The position numbers were made by a program, and so were the translations under genes. The notes beneath the pieces are model-generated. The model made no database searches, was not told where the DNA came from, and saw only the letters and a list, made by a program, of their open reading frames with translations. Of a DNA stretch of 64,000 nt, positions 32,962 to 42,234 are shown piece by piece (within the stretch, counting starts at the first letter, position 1; every line of letters starts with the position of its first letter). This DNA comes from Palsa-506 sp963836355 (GTDB lineage: Bacteria; Actinomycetota; Actinomycetes; Streptosporangiales; Streptosporangiaceae): positions 124,001 to 188,000 of the forward strand of contig CAWIJO010000007.1 in NCBI GenBank assembly GCA_963836355.1. The letters run 5' to 3'.

Positions 32962-33000
32962 CCCCTGCCAGCCGTCGGGCTAAGACCGCCCCTGGCGCGT

Positions 33001-33006
33001 TACGGT
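33001..33006 (+). promoter_or_regulatory. -10 box TACGGT of a leaderless promoter (D-amino-acid oxidase)
   Basis: TACGGT fits TANNNT and ends six bases before the ATG at 33013, so the transcript should begin at or next to the start codon. No Shine-Dalgarno sequence is present. Confidence 0.45.
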
Positions 33007-33012
33007 CACTAC

Positions 33013-34008
33013 ATGACCAGCAGCGAGCCGGATGTCCTGGTGATCGGGGCCGGCGTGTCCGGGCTGACGACCGCCGTCTGCCTGGCCGAGGCCGGCGCCA
33101 CGGTGCAGCTGGCCGCCGCCGCCCCGCCGGCCCAGACCACCTCAGCCGCGGCCGGCGCGATCTGGGGCCCGCACCTCGTCGGCATGGATGACCGGGCAGT
33201 TTCCTGGGCCGACGTCACCCTCACGCGCCTGCTCGATCTCACCACCGAACCAGCCGCCGCGGTACGCACGCTGGCCGGACGCCTGGCGTCCCGCGGCCAC
33301 GAAGGCCCGCCGGACTGGGTGACCAGCCTCGCGGGCTTCCGGCTGTGCACCGGTCATGAAGTGCCGGCCGGGTTCGCGGCCGGCTGGCGATTCGCCGCCC
33401 CGGTCGTCACCATGCCGGCCTACCTGGCCTACCTCGAAACCAGGTTCCGCGACACCGGCCGCCAGGCCGGAGAAACCAGGAACGTCAAATTTGGCGCACT
33501 GCCAGAGGCGTTCAGCTGGACCACCGCCAGCGTCATCGTAAATTGCGCGGGCATTGGCGCATGCGGCCTCGTTTCAGATCCTGAATTGTTGCCGGTGCGC
33601 GGACAGGTGGTCGTGGCGGCAAATCCCGGCATCACGGAATTCTTTATCGGGCTTGGCGATGAAACGGCCGAACTTAGCTATATCTTTCCGCACGGCGACA
33701 CCGTTGTACTTGGCGGCACCGAAGGCCGCGGCGACTGGCGGCTGGAACCCGACCCGGCCACGGCCGACCGGATCCTGCGCGACTGCGCGGCGATCGAGCC
33801 AGGCCTGCGCGGCGCCGAAATCCTGGCGCACCGGGTCGGCCTGCGGCCGGTCAGGGCCAGGGTCCGGCTTGAAGCCGAGCGGCTGCCTGGCGGCCAGACC
33901 GTCGTGCATAACTACGGTCACGGCGGCGCAGGCGTCTCGCTGTCCTGGGGCTGCGCCGCCGATGCCGCCGAACTCGCCCTCGCCGCCCTGGGCGCTCTGG
34001 GCGCCTAG
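33013..34008 (+). CDS. FAD-dependent D-amino-acid oxidase
   Basis: A 331-residue enzyme. The N-terminal Rossmann motif is VLVIGAGVSGLTTAVCLAEA. The DAAO-type AAAGAIWGP follows at about residue 47. The C-terminal family signature is VVHNYGHGGAGVSLSWGCAA, with HRVGLRPVR just before it, containing the substrate carboxylate-binding Arg. Reaction: D-amino acid plus O2 to 2-oxo acid, ammonia and hydrogen peroxide. Whether it prefers neutral D-amino acids or D-aspartate cannot be settled. Transcription looks leaderless (TACGGT box six bases before ATG). The coding end overlaps the convergent MDMPI-family gene by four bases. Confidence 0.88.
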   Translation: MTSSEPDVLVIGAGVSGLTTAVCLAEAGATVQLAAAAPPAQTTSAAAGAIWGPHLVGMDDRAVSWADVTLTRLLDLTTEPAAAVRTLAGRLASRGHEGPPDWVTSLAGFRLCTGHEVPAGFAAGWRFAAPVVTMPAYLAYLETRFRDTGRQAGETRNVKFGALPEAFSWTTASVIVNCAGIGACGLVSDPELLPVRGQVVVAANPGITEFFIGLGDETAELSYIFPHGDTVVLGGTEGRGDWRLEPDPATADRILRDCAAIEPGLRGAEILAHRVGLRPVRARVRLEAERLPGGQTVVHNYGHGGAGVSLSWGCAADAAELALAALGALGA

Positions 34009-34829
34009 GCGCCCGGCCCGACGCTAAATCCCGGGAAAACCGCCCTGAGCTGATCCAGATCCGCTGGCGTCGCGACGACATCAGCCGGGGTATGGGCCGG
34101 ATCCAGCCGCCCGTAAGCCAGCCGCAGCAGCGCCTCGGCGGGCATGCTTACCTCGCTGCGGCCTTCGGCGGCTGGGCCGGCCAGCGCGCCAGCGTCGGCC
34201 TGCAGGTCCGTCATGCTGACCGCCTCCGCCGCAATGAATAGGTAGTCCCGGTCCGGCCCGACCGTGCGGATCCGCAGCCGCAGCGGCCTTTCCTGCGGCT
34301 TGCCGAGCCGCGGCGCGAGGAACTGCGGCACATTATCGATCAGCAGCGCAACCGCGTCCGCCGGTACGACCGCAGCCGGATCCGCGGCGACCGCCACGTC
34401 CCAGGTATGCAGCGCGTGCTCGCTGAGCCGCAGCCTGATCAGGCCGACCGCGTCCAGGTCCAGGCCGAAGAACGGCAGCCGGATCCCGGCGAGCTGATCG
34501 TCGGTGAGCTGCTCCAGCCGCTGCACGTACCGCTCGTCGGCCGCCAGCCCGTCGGCGACCTGGGCGTCCGGGCTCTTGGCGTTCCAGGCGTCCCACACCG
34601 GCCGGAACGCCTCCACGCCGACCTGCTCGCCCTCGCCCAGCGCCGCGGGCAGCATCATTAAGGCGATTTCCGCGCCACTGCCGAGATGCGACATGACCTG
34701 CGCGATCGTCCAGTCGCTGCAGTAGGACTTGGCACGGGCCCGATCAGCGCCGAACGGCTGAACGAGGGACGCGAGCCGCTCGTGATTCTTGCGCAGCGCC
34801 GCGATCCACTGCCGCGGGTCAGTGCGCAT
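34005..34829 (-). CDS. MDMPI-family mycothiol-dependent protein
   Basis: A 274-residue protein of the maleylpyruvate isomerase/DinB-like family. Metal-ligand regions are visible: WTIAQVMSHLGSGAEIALMM at about residues 40-59 and LRLSEHALHTWDVAVA at about 135-150, with the characteristic E...H pair. The C-terminal part (residues 190-274) is the small sterol-carrier-like domain. The ATG at 34829 has GGAAGGGAG upstream. It is divergent from the F420 oxidoreductase gene. The substrate is unknown. It is a distant paralogue of the product at 2699-3517. Confidence 0.8.
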   Translation of the reverse strand: MRTDPRQWIAALRKNHERLASLVQPFGADRARAKSYCSDWTIAQVMSHLGSGAEIALMMLPAALGEGEQVGVEAFRPVWDAWNAKSPDAQVADGLAADERYVQRLEQLTDDQLAGIRLPFFGLDLDAVGLIRLRLSEHALHTWDVAVAADPAAVVPADAVALLIDNVPQFLAPRLGKPQERPLRLRIRTVGPDRDYLFIAAEAVSMTDLQADAGALAGPAAEGRSEVSMPAEALLRLAYGRLDPAHTPADVVATPADLDQLRAVFPGFSVGPGA

Positions 34830-34939
34830 AGTTCTCCCTTCCGAATATGTCATGCCGTAGCGCCGGAACGGCCAACACACAGGCTGCCATGCAGGGGGGT
34901 ACTGCGGCGCCGCGGGTCGCATCTGGCAGGGTGAGCCGC

Positions 34940-35875
34940 ATGCAGATCGGTTTCGGCGCCCCGGTATCGGGTGCATGGGCTACCCCGGAGAACCTGGCAA
35001 GCTTCGCGACGCGCGCCGAGCAGGCGGGATACGCGACGCTTTGGTCGTTCCAGCGTCTCATCGTCCCGGCGGGATCGAGCATGGAGCCGGTCTACCGCAG
35101 CGTCCTGGATCCGTATGCCGCGCTGACCTACGCGGCCGCCGTGACCAGCACCATCCGGCTCGGCACGGCAATCGTCAACCTGCCGTTCGTCTCCCCCGCC
35201 TACCTGGCCAAGCAAGCCGCGTCGCTGGACGTGCTGTCGGCCGGGCGGCATGACGTGGGCCTGGGCATCGGCTGGATGCCGGAGGAGTTCACTGTCAGCG
35301 GCGCCGACATGGCCCGGCGCGGCGCCAGGACCGCGGAGTACGTCGCCGTCCTGCGCGACCTGTGGACTCGCGACGTCAGCGAGTTCAGCGGCGAGTTCTA
35401 TACGGTGCCGCCCGGCCGGATGCTGCCCAAGCCGGTGCAGCCCGGCGGCCCGCCGGTACTGCTCGGCGGGATGGCCCGGCCGGCCCTGGAGCGGATCGGC
35501 CGGATCGCGGACGGCTGGCTGACCTCCAGCCGGACCGACCTGTCCCGGATCAGCGCCGGGATCGCCGTGGTCCGGGACGCCGCCGTGGCGGCCGGCCGCG
35601 ATCCCGCCATGCTGCGGGTCATCTGCCGCGGGGTAGTGCGGGCCGGCGCCCCGGCCTTTGCCGAGGACGGCAGCCGGCTGCTGCTGTCCGGCCACGTCGA
35701 TCAGATCCGCGAAGATGCTGACTGGCTTTCTAAACGGGGTGTAACTGAGCTGTTCTATGACCTCAACTGGGACCCGCTGGTTGGGGCCCCGGACGCGGAT
35801 CCGGCGGCCGCCATCGCACGGGCCGGCGAACTGCTGGACGCGCTAGCTCCGGCCAACTCTCCGGCCGGAGCCTGA
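34940..35875 (+). CDS. LLM-class (F420-type) flavin-dependent oxidoreductase
   Basis: A 311-residue TIM-barrel protein of the luciferase-like monooxygenase family, in the actinobacterial F420-dependent group. It starts MQIGFGAPVSGAWATPENLA and has IRLGTAIVNLPFVSPAYLAK, LSAGRHDVGLGIGWMPEEF and PVLLGGMARPALERIGRIAD, the standard cofactor-binding strands. It would carry out an F420 (or FMN) hydride transfer; the substrate is unknown. The ATG at 34940 follows AGGGTGAG; a GTG at 34931 lies within that site. The next gene starts one base after its stop, so the two form an operon. Confidence 0.85.
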   Translation: MQIGFGAPVSGAWATPENLASFATRAEQAGYATLWSFQRLIVPAGSSMEPVYRSVLDPYAALTYAAAVTSTIRLGTAIVNLPFVSPAYLAKQAASLDVLSAGRHDVGLGIGWMPEEFTVSGADMARRGARTAEYVAVLRDLWTRDVSEFSGEFYTVPPGRMLPKPVQPGGPPVLLGGMARPALERIGRIADGWLTSSRTDLSRISAGIAVVRDAAVAAGRDPAMLRVICRGVVRAGAPAFAEDGSRLLLSGHVDQIREDADWLSKRGVTELFYDLNWDPLVGAPDADPAAAIARAGELLDALAPANSPAGA

Positions 35876-35876
35876 C

Positions 35877-36902
35877 GTGGCTGAGCCCAAGGCGCCGGTC
35901 CGGATCGCCGTGCTCAGCGCGGCGCGGATCACGCCGGAAGCGCTGATCGAGCCGGCCAGGCTGGTGCCGGAAGTTGTGGTATCAGCGGTCGCGGCGCGAG
36001 ACCGCCGCGATGCCGAGACCTTCGCCGCCGGGCACGGTATCCCGGTAGTGCACGACTGCTATCAGGCGCTGATCGCCGACCCGGACATCGACGCGATCTA
36101 TAACCCGCTGCCGAACTCGCTGCACGCGGAGTGGACGCTGCGCGCCATCGCGGCGGGCAAGCACGTGCTCTGCGAGAAGCCGTTCACCTCGAACGCCGCC
36201 GAGGCCGCACAGGTCGCCGCGGCGGCACGGGCCGCCGGGCTGGTCGTGATGGAGGCGATGCACTACCGCTATCACCCGATCACGGCGCTGATCCGCGAGC
36301 AGCTGCGGCAGATCGCCGCCGATGAGGGCGAGATCCGGCACATCCAGTGCAACGTGTCGTTCCCGCTGGACGGCCTCGGCGACATCCGGTACGTCTACGC
36401 GCTTGGCGGCGGGGCGACGATGGACGCGGGCTGCTATGCACTCGACATGCTCCGGCTGATCGGGCCCGGCGAGCCGGTGGTGCACTGCGCGCTGGCGGCC
36501 GAGCAGGTGCCGCAGGTGGACCGGGCGATGACGGCGTACCTGCGGTATCCCGGCGGCGCCACCGGCTGGCTGGACGTGTCCTTTACCCAGGGCGGGGAGT
36601 TCCGGGCGGACGTGCACGTGGTCGGTGAGCGCGGCCAGCTGCTGGTGCAGAATTTCATCCACCCGCATGCCAGGTACCGGGTCACGGTCCAGCGCGGCGG
36701 CCAGTCCGAGGTCATCGGCCCGCGGCCGGACATCGTCGGCCTGACGACGTACGAGTGCCAGCTGCGGGCGTTCGCCGCGGCGGTGCAACGCGGTGCGCCG
36801 TTCCCGACCACGCCGGAGCACGCGCTGGTGACCATGGGCCTGATCGACGACGTGTACCGGGCGGCCGGCCTGCCAGCGCGCGGCGAGGGACCGCCGGCCT
36901 AG
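35877..36902 (+). CDS. Gfo/Idh/MocA-family NAD(P)-dependent oxidoreductase
   Basis: A 341-residue dehydrogenase. The N-terminal Rossmann domain (RIAVLSAARITPEALIEPAR) has a modified glycine motif. The central AIAAGKHVLCEKPFTSNAAE holds the catalytic Lys of the EKP motif, and the C-terminal domain contains GGGATMDAGCYALDMLRLIG, with the His/Asp-type region replaced by a D-x-G-C-Y form common to dihydrodiol or xylose dehydrogenase-like members. It oxidises a sugar, inositol or diol with NAD(P). GTG 35877 starts one base after the F420 oxidoreductase stop. Confidence 0.88.
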   Translation: MAEPKAPVRIAVLSAARITPEALIEPARLVPEVVVSAVAARDRRDAETFAAGHGIPVVHDCYQALIADPDIDAIYNPLPNSLHAEWTLRAIAAGKHVLCEKPFTSNAAEAAQVAAAARAAGLVVMEAMHYRYHPITALIREQLRQIAADEGEIRHIQCNVSFPLDGLGDIRYVYALGGGATMDAGCYALDMLRLIGPGEPVVHCALAAEQVPQVDRAMTAYLRYPGGATGWLDVSFTQGGEFRADVHVVGERGQLLVQNFIHPHARYRVTVQRGGQSEVIGPRPDIVGLTTYECQLRAFAAAVQRGAPFPTTPEHALVTMGLIDDVYRAAGLPARGEGPPA

Positions 36903-36930
36903 CGCAGCCGGCCTGGCGCACGGCCGGCGG

Positions 36931-39900
36931 CTAGCGCAGCCGGGCGGCGAGCCCGACGCCCTCCCGGTGCGCGATCGCGGCCGCCTCGGTCCGGCTGGCC
37001 GCGCCAAGCTTGCCGAGGATGTTGGATACGTGCACGCTGGCGGTCTTGGGCGCGATGAACAGCTCGGCGGCGATCTCCCGGTTACTGCGGCCCGCCGCCA
37101 GCAGGCGCAGCACCTCGCGCTCCCTGGCTGTCAGGCCGGCCAGCGGGCTGGCGAACGGGGCGCTGCCCTGGCCCGCTCCGGTACCGCCGGTCTCGCTAGT
37201 TCCGCCAGTCCCGGCCGGCCCGCTGGTCCGCAGCCGCGCCCGCCGGGCGAGGTCGGTGAGCGCGGTGCGCAGCGGCAGGGCGCCGAGCCGGTCGGCTGCC
37301 TCGAACGCCAGCAGCCATTCCTGCTGTGCCTCATCCCGGCGGCCGGCCTCCGCGAGCGCCTCGGCCAGCCGCCACCGGGATCTCGCGCTCTCGTACACGA
37401 ATCCCGGGCCGAACACGTCCACCACTGCCTGCCAGGCCACAGGGTCGTTGTCATCCTTGGCCCGGCGCCACTCGGCCTCGGCGCGGGCCAGCCAGGCCCG
37501 CCCTTCGACGCCGAGCGCGAACTTGGGACGGCGCCGGTACGCCGCGCCCTCGCGGGCGGCCTCGACCAGGCTGCAAGCCGCCTCGACCGCGGCCGCGGCG
37601 GCTGCCGTATCGCCGGCCGCCCTGGCCCGGGCCGCCAGGTCGGCCTGGGCACCAACGCCGATCGTGGCTACCCGGATGACCGGCGGACTGTAGCCGCCCG
37701 TGTACTTCACCTGCGACTCGACGATCTCGGCCGCCTCGCAGGCGGCGGTCGCCACGTCGCCCTGCCAGAGCGCGTACTCGGCCAGCAGCCCGCGGGCGAT
37801 GTAGGCGCCGAACCCGTCGGCCGGCCAGAACGGCCGCAGCCAGGCGCGCCGCTCGGTGACCCGCGGGCTTCCCCGGGCAACGTCGATGAACAGCGCCATC
37901 GCCGAGAGCCTGGCCTCGGCGACGCTAGTGACCCGGACCACGAAGCCGTCGGCGACCTGCTGCGCGTGGTCCCAGTCGCCGTCGGCGTAGTGCGCCAGGT
38001 AATGCGTGTACTTCAGGTCCAGGCCGTAGGGCGCCAGGCCGAGGCCGGCGTCCTCGGCTAGCCGCAGGCCCTGATGCGCTGTCCTGCTGGCGTCCGCGAG
38101 GTCGCCGCGCTCCAGATGCGTCCTGGACAGCTGGAATGCGGCTCGCAGCTGAACGCCGAGCACCCCGGCATCGAGGGCCTGCTGGTTCGCCATGGTGAAG
38201 AGGCGGACTGCCTTCTTCGGCTCCCCGGCCCGCTCCTCCAGCAGCCCGAGCGTGACCAGCGCGTCCGCCTCCACCCACGGCGCGGCGGCGACCGTGGCGG
38301 CGGCCAGCGCCTGATCGGCCCTGGCCCGGGCGGTTTCGTCGTTCTCGGTGTAGAGCAGCGTCTGCGCATGCGTGGCCAGCGCACGGGCCCGCTCCCAGCG
38401 CGGCGGCTCCTCGGGCAGCACGTCGACCGCGGCCTTGGCGGCTTCGGCTGCCGTGACGGCCTCGTCGGTCTCGAGCAGGAAGTAGGCCAGCCGCTCGCCG
38501 ACCCGGTTGACGAGCACGGGATCGGCGGCGGCATCCAGGTAGTCGCGCAGCCTGCGCAGCTGGTGCACGGCCCGCACCACGTCGCCGCTCGCCGCGGTGT
38601 TGTTCGCCGAGTCGAAGGCCAGCCAGCCACGGTCGATCCCGGCCAGCTTCTCCGGCTCGGTGACCCGGTCCCAGAGCCCAAGCGCCTGGTCGAAATGCCG
38701 GTGCGCCTCGGCCGGCGCGGCGAGCCGGTCAGCTTCCTTGCCCGCCCGCACGGAGGCAACGAACGCGCCGGGAATGTCGTGACTGGCCAGGTAATGATGG
38801 GCCAGCTCGGCCGCCGAGCCGGGCACGGCAGCAAGCCGGAATCTCGTCGGAAAGCAGCTCGGCCAGCCGCGCGTGCAGCCGGGTCCGCTCGCCGGGCAGC
38901 AGGTCGGCGTAGACGGCCTCGCGGATCAGCGCGTGCCGGAACGCGTAGCCTTCGTCACCGTCCGGAACCAGCAGCTGGTTCGCGACCGACTCCCTGACCC
39001 CCTCCTCGTACTCGGGCGCGGCCAGCCCCGCCGCCTGCCTGACGATCTCGTCGTTCATCCGCCGCCCGGCCACCGCCGCGGTCCGGAGCACCTGCTGGCC
39101 GGCCGGCGAGAGCCGCTCGACCCGGGCGAGCAGCAGCCCGGCGAGCCCGGCCGGCAGCTCGCTGCCGTCGGCCGAGGCAGCCAGCAGCTCCTCGGCGTAG
39201 TAGGCGTTGCCCTCGGCGCGCCTGATGATGGCATCGACGGCCGCCGCTTCCAGCCGCTTGCCGGCCAGCGACGTCAGGTACTGCGCCATTGCTGGCCCGG
39301 GTAGCGGGCCGAGCTCGACGTCGGTGACGCTCGGCAGCCTGATCAGCTCGCCGACCACGGCCCGCAGCGGATGACTCCGGTGCAGGTCGTCGGTCCGGTA
39401 GGTGGCGATGACCGCTACCCGCTCGCGGTGCAGCACCCGGCTCAGGAAGGTCAGCAGATCGCGGGTGGACCGGTCGGCCCAGTGCAGATCCTCGAGGATC
39501 AGCAGCACCGCCCGGTCGGCGGCGATCTCCGCGAGCATCCCGAGCACCGCGCCGAATAGCTGCTGCTGCGCCATCCCCGGCATGTCCGCGCCGGGATGCT
39601 CGGCGCTGCCCCGGTCCGGCAGCAGCCGGCCGAGCACCGGGCGCGCGGTCAGCGCCTCAAGCAGCCCTGGCGCCGCCGGGCCAGTCGTCGCGTTCCGCAG
39701 CGCGTCGGCCAGCGGCAGGTAGGGCACGCTGTCGCCGAGCTCGGCGCACCGCCCGGACAGCACGGTGAAGTCCCGCTCGGCCGCGCGCGCAGCCAGCTCG
39801 GCGATCAGCCGGGTCTTGCCGATGCCCGCGTCGCCGCTCACTAGCGCGACGATCGGCTCGCCGGCCGCCGCCTGATCGAGCAGGGCGACGAGCCTGCCCA

Positions 39901-39946
39901 GCTCGCGCTCCCTGCCGATCAGCTGTCCGCTCGATACCTGTAGCAC
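36931..39946 (-). pseudogene. Large LuxR-family ATPase regulator (LAL-type), one frameshift
   Basis: The 5' part (GTG 39946, preceded by AGGGGA) encodes an AAA-type ATPase: LIGRERELGRLVALLDQAAA, Walker A SGDAGIGKTRL and Walker B VLLILEDLHWAD, reaching HARLAELLSDE. The frame is then lost at about 38841-38848, and the sequence continues in the next frame from VPGSAAELAHHYLASHDIPG through tetratricopeptide-like repeats to a C-terminal LuxR helix-turn-helix (LTAREREVLRLLAAGRSNRE, ELFIAPKTASVHVSNILGKL). Together they would form one regulator of about 1000 residues. As read it is split; the 3' part has a GTG at 38826 that might allow separate translation. Its targets are unknown; the divergent tryptophanase gene is a candidate. 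Confidence 0.8.
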
Positions 39947-40346
39947 TCCCCTAGTATCCCAGGCGGATCGGACATTTCCTGTACCGCAGCAGGCACGCCT
40001 CGGTCCCGCGGCAGGCACGCCCAATCAGCGGTGCAGATCTTGCCGGTGATCGCCGGACGGATGTTAACCGTTAAGGGCGATCCCGGTAAGGCTGAGGCTG
40101 AGGTGACGGATGGCCGACGCCGTACAGATGACCATGCACGGTGCCATCCGCGGGCCCGCGGGCAGCGCACCCCACCGCGACCCCGGCAACGCACGCGGCC
40201 AGGACCAGGCGGACCACCTTAATGTTCATTTCCCCTGCCTTCCCGGGGCCGCCGGCCCCAGCAGCTCACGGCCAGCCGGGCCGGAGATGTCACCTTTGAC
40301 GCAGCGCGCCTGCCGCCGGTTGCACTGCGCGCGCGACAATGCCTGG
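39947..40346. other. Divergent intergenic region before tryptophanase
   Basis: A 400-base region between the LuxR-type gene (minus) and tnaA (plus). It contains a perfect TTAAC-C-GTTAA dyad (40064-40074) and an AT-richer TTAATGTTCATTT segment near 40218-40230. In Enterobacteria tnaA is preceded by the TnaC leader peptide. I looked for a short frame with a Trp codon near a stop before 40347 and found none that is convincing. Confidence 0.4.
40335..40340 (+). promoter_or_regulatory. -10-like box GACAAT before tnaA
   Basis: GACAAT lies six bases before the GTG at 40347, and no ribosome-binding site is seen, consistent with leaderless transcription. Confidence 0.35.
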
Positions 40347-41753
40347 GTGACCGAGAACACCGAGCGGCCGATGACCGGCGAGCCGTTCCGCACGATCTTC
40401 GAGCCGTTCCGCATCCACTCGGTGGAGCCGATGCGGCTGAGCACCCGGGAAGAGCGAACGAACGCGCTGGCCGCCGCCGGGTACAACCTGTTCGAGCTGC
40501 GAGCCGAGGACGTGCTGATCGACCTGCTCACCGACTCGGGGACCGGGGCGATGTCAGCGGAGCAGTGGGCTGGCATCCAGCGGGGCAACGAAGCCTACGC
40601 GGGAGCCCCGTCGTTTTACCGCTTCCGCGATTCGGTGACCAGCCTGTTCCCGTTCCGGCACGTCCTCCCCGCCCATCAGGGCCGGGCTGCCGAGAAGATC
40701 CTGTTCACCGCGGCCGCCGGCCCGGGCCGGGTCATCCCGAACAACACCCACTTCGACACCACCCGGGCCAACATCGAGTTCACCGGCGCCCGCGCCGTCG
40801 ACCTGCCAAGCGCCGACGGGCTCCAGCCAGCGCTGCGCCGCCCGTTCAAGGGCAACATGGACACCGGGGCGCTAGCGCGGCTGCTCGCCGCGGAGTCCGA
40901 CGCGGTCCCGCTGGTGATGCTGACCATCACGAACAACTCCGGCGGCGGCCAGCCGGTCAGCCTGGCCAACATCCGGGCAGTCCGCGAGATCTGCGACCGG
41001 TTCGGCAAGCCGCTGTTCCTGGATGCCTGCCGGTTCGCGGAGAATGCATGGTTCATCAAGACCCGCGAGCCCGGCTACGCCGGCGTCCCGGTAACCGGGA
41101 TCGTCCGGGAGATGGCCGCGCTCGCGGACGGGATGACTATGTCGGCGAAGAAGGACCCGCTCGCCAACATCGGCGGCTGGCTCGCGCTGAACGACGACGG
41201 CCTCGCCGAACGGTGCCGCAACCTGGAGATCCTCACCGAGGGCTTCCCTACCTACGGCGGGCTGGCCGGCCGGGATCTGGAGGCCATCGCCCAGGGGCTG
41301 CGCGAGTGCACCGACGAGGACTACCTGAGCTACCGGGTCCGCTCCGTCGCCTACCTCGGCGAGGCGCTCGAATCGGCCGGGATCCCCGTCGTCGTCCCGT
41401 TCGGCGGGAGCGCGGTCTTCATCGACGCACGCGCCATGCTGGCGCACCTCGACCCGCTGCGCTACCCCGGCCAGGCACTTGCCTGCGCGCTGTACGAGGA
41501 AGGCGGGGTGCGGGCCTGCGAGATCGGGACCGTGATGTTCGGCCTGCACCCGGATGGCACCGAGACCCCGGCCGCCATGGACCTGGTCCGCCTCGCCATC
41601 CCCCGGCGTACTTACACGCAAAGCCACATCGATTACGTGATCGAGGTCGCCACCCGGGTGGCCGGCCGGGCAGTCGGGCTGCCCGGGATGCGGATCGTCT
41701 CCCAGCCCCGCCAGCTCCGGCATTTCACCGCGCGGTTCGCGCCGCTCGGCTGA
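40347..41753 (+). CDS. tnaA: Tryptophanase (L-tryptophan indole-lyase)
   Basis: A 468-residue fold-type I PLP enzyme of the tryptophanase/tyrosine phenol-lyase family (E. coli TnaA has 471). The PLP lysine lies in MTMSAKKDPLANIGGWLALN (Lys 268/269). TITNNSGGGQPVSLANIR and LDACRFAENAWFI are the cofactor-binding regions. Two positions separate the two activities: Asp137 in HFDTT (Thr in tyrosine phenol-lyase) and Ile in ACEIGTVMFG (Arg in tyrosine phenol-lyase). Both are tryptophanase-like. It would cleave Trp into indole, pyruvate and ammonia. GTG 40347 lies six bases after a GACAAT box, suggesting a leaderless start; a later ATG at 40371 is possible. No Trp permease adjoins it. Confidence 0.85.
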   Translation: MTENTERPMTGEPFRTIFEPFRIHSVEPMRLSTREERTNALAAAGYNLFELRAEDVLIDLLTDSGTGAMSAEQWAGIQRGNEAYAGAPSFYRFRDSVTSLFPFRHVLPAHQGRAAEKILFTAAAGPGRVIPNNTHFDTTRANIEFTGARAVDLPSADGLQPALRRPFKGNMDTGALARLLAAESDAVPLVMLTITNNSGGGQPVSLANIRAVREICDRFGKPLFLDACRFAENAWFIKTREPGYAGVPVTGIVREMAALADGMTMSAKKDPLANIGGWLALNDDGLAERCRNLEILTEGFPTYGGLAGRDLEAIAQGLRECTDEDYLSYRVRSVAYLGEALESAGIPVVVPFGGSAVFIDARAMLAHLDPLRYPGQALACALYEEGGVRACEIGTVMFGLHPDGTETPAAMDLVRLAIPRRTYTQSHIDYVIEVATRVAGRAVGLPGMRIVSQPRQLRHFTARFAPLG

Positions 41754-41779
41754 CCCGCGCCGGGCCGGAACCAGCGTCG

Positions 41780-42028
41780 TTACTTGCTGGCCGGCGGGTA
41801 GCCGGTCACTTCCATTCCGGGCTGGTGCGGCGGCTGGTACCAGGTCTCCCGGCAGCCACGCTCACGGCAGTGCACCCGCAGGTGCCCGTCACCGCCCGCG
41901 CAGCCGCAGGGCGTCCAGCTGACCGACACCCGGCCTGGCCCCCACGGATGCCCCCGTCGGCACGCGACTGGATAGAACCACCAGTCCGGCCGCTTGACAT
42001 CATCCATCGACACAGTAGAACACACCAT
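41780..42028 (-). CDS. Small Cys-rich putative zinc-binding protein
   Basis: An 82-residue protein (or 75 from ATG 42007). It carries PVACRRGHPWGPGRVSVSW, TPCGCAGGDGHLRVHC and RERGCRETWYQPPH: three Cys clusters that could form a zinc ribbon. Short proteins with this CRRGHPWGPG pattern are conserved in actinomycetes; the function is unknown. ATG 42028 is five bases after a TACATT box, so a leaderless start fits. An inverted repeat, TGTAA/TTACA, overlaps that box. Confidence 0.65.
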   Translation of the reverse strand: MVCSTVSMDDVKRPDWWFYPVACRRGHPWGPGRVSVSWTPCGCAGGDGHLRVHCRERGCRETWYQPPHQPGMEVTGYPPASK

Positions 42029-42035
42029 CGATGAA

Positions 42036-42054
42036 TGTAACCTACCAGCTTACA
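42036..42054. promoter_or_regulatory. Inverted repeat TGTAA-N9-TTACA over a putative -10
   Basis: Five-base arms at 42036-42040 and 42050-42054 flank nine bases. The left arm overlaps the TACATT box (minus strand, 42034-42039) of the small zinc protein. In this GC-rich genome an AT-rich dyad at a promoter is a plausible operator. Confidence 0.4.
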
Positions 42055-42234
42055 TAGTTGGTCTGACAGTAATCGCCGGGCGACGGCGAGCACGCTGCCC
42101 CGGGCGGTTCCGGGCAGCGGTAGCTCTCACAAAAAGCGAAATAACATACCTATTAACGGGTTGCCCGTCGCCAGTGCCGCCATGCTCGCGACTGGCCGGG
42201 CCGGACGGGGTGACAATCGTGACAGGAGGCCGGC

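Noticed and set aside
40110..40346. Upstream extension of the tryptophanase frame
   Set aside because: The added residues do not resemble tryptophanase N-termini, and the corrected length from 40347 matches the family.
39947..40346. TnaC-like leader peptide before tryptophanase
   Set aside because: No short frame with a suitably placed Trp codon and stop was found.
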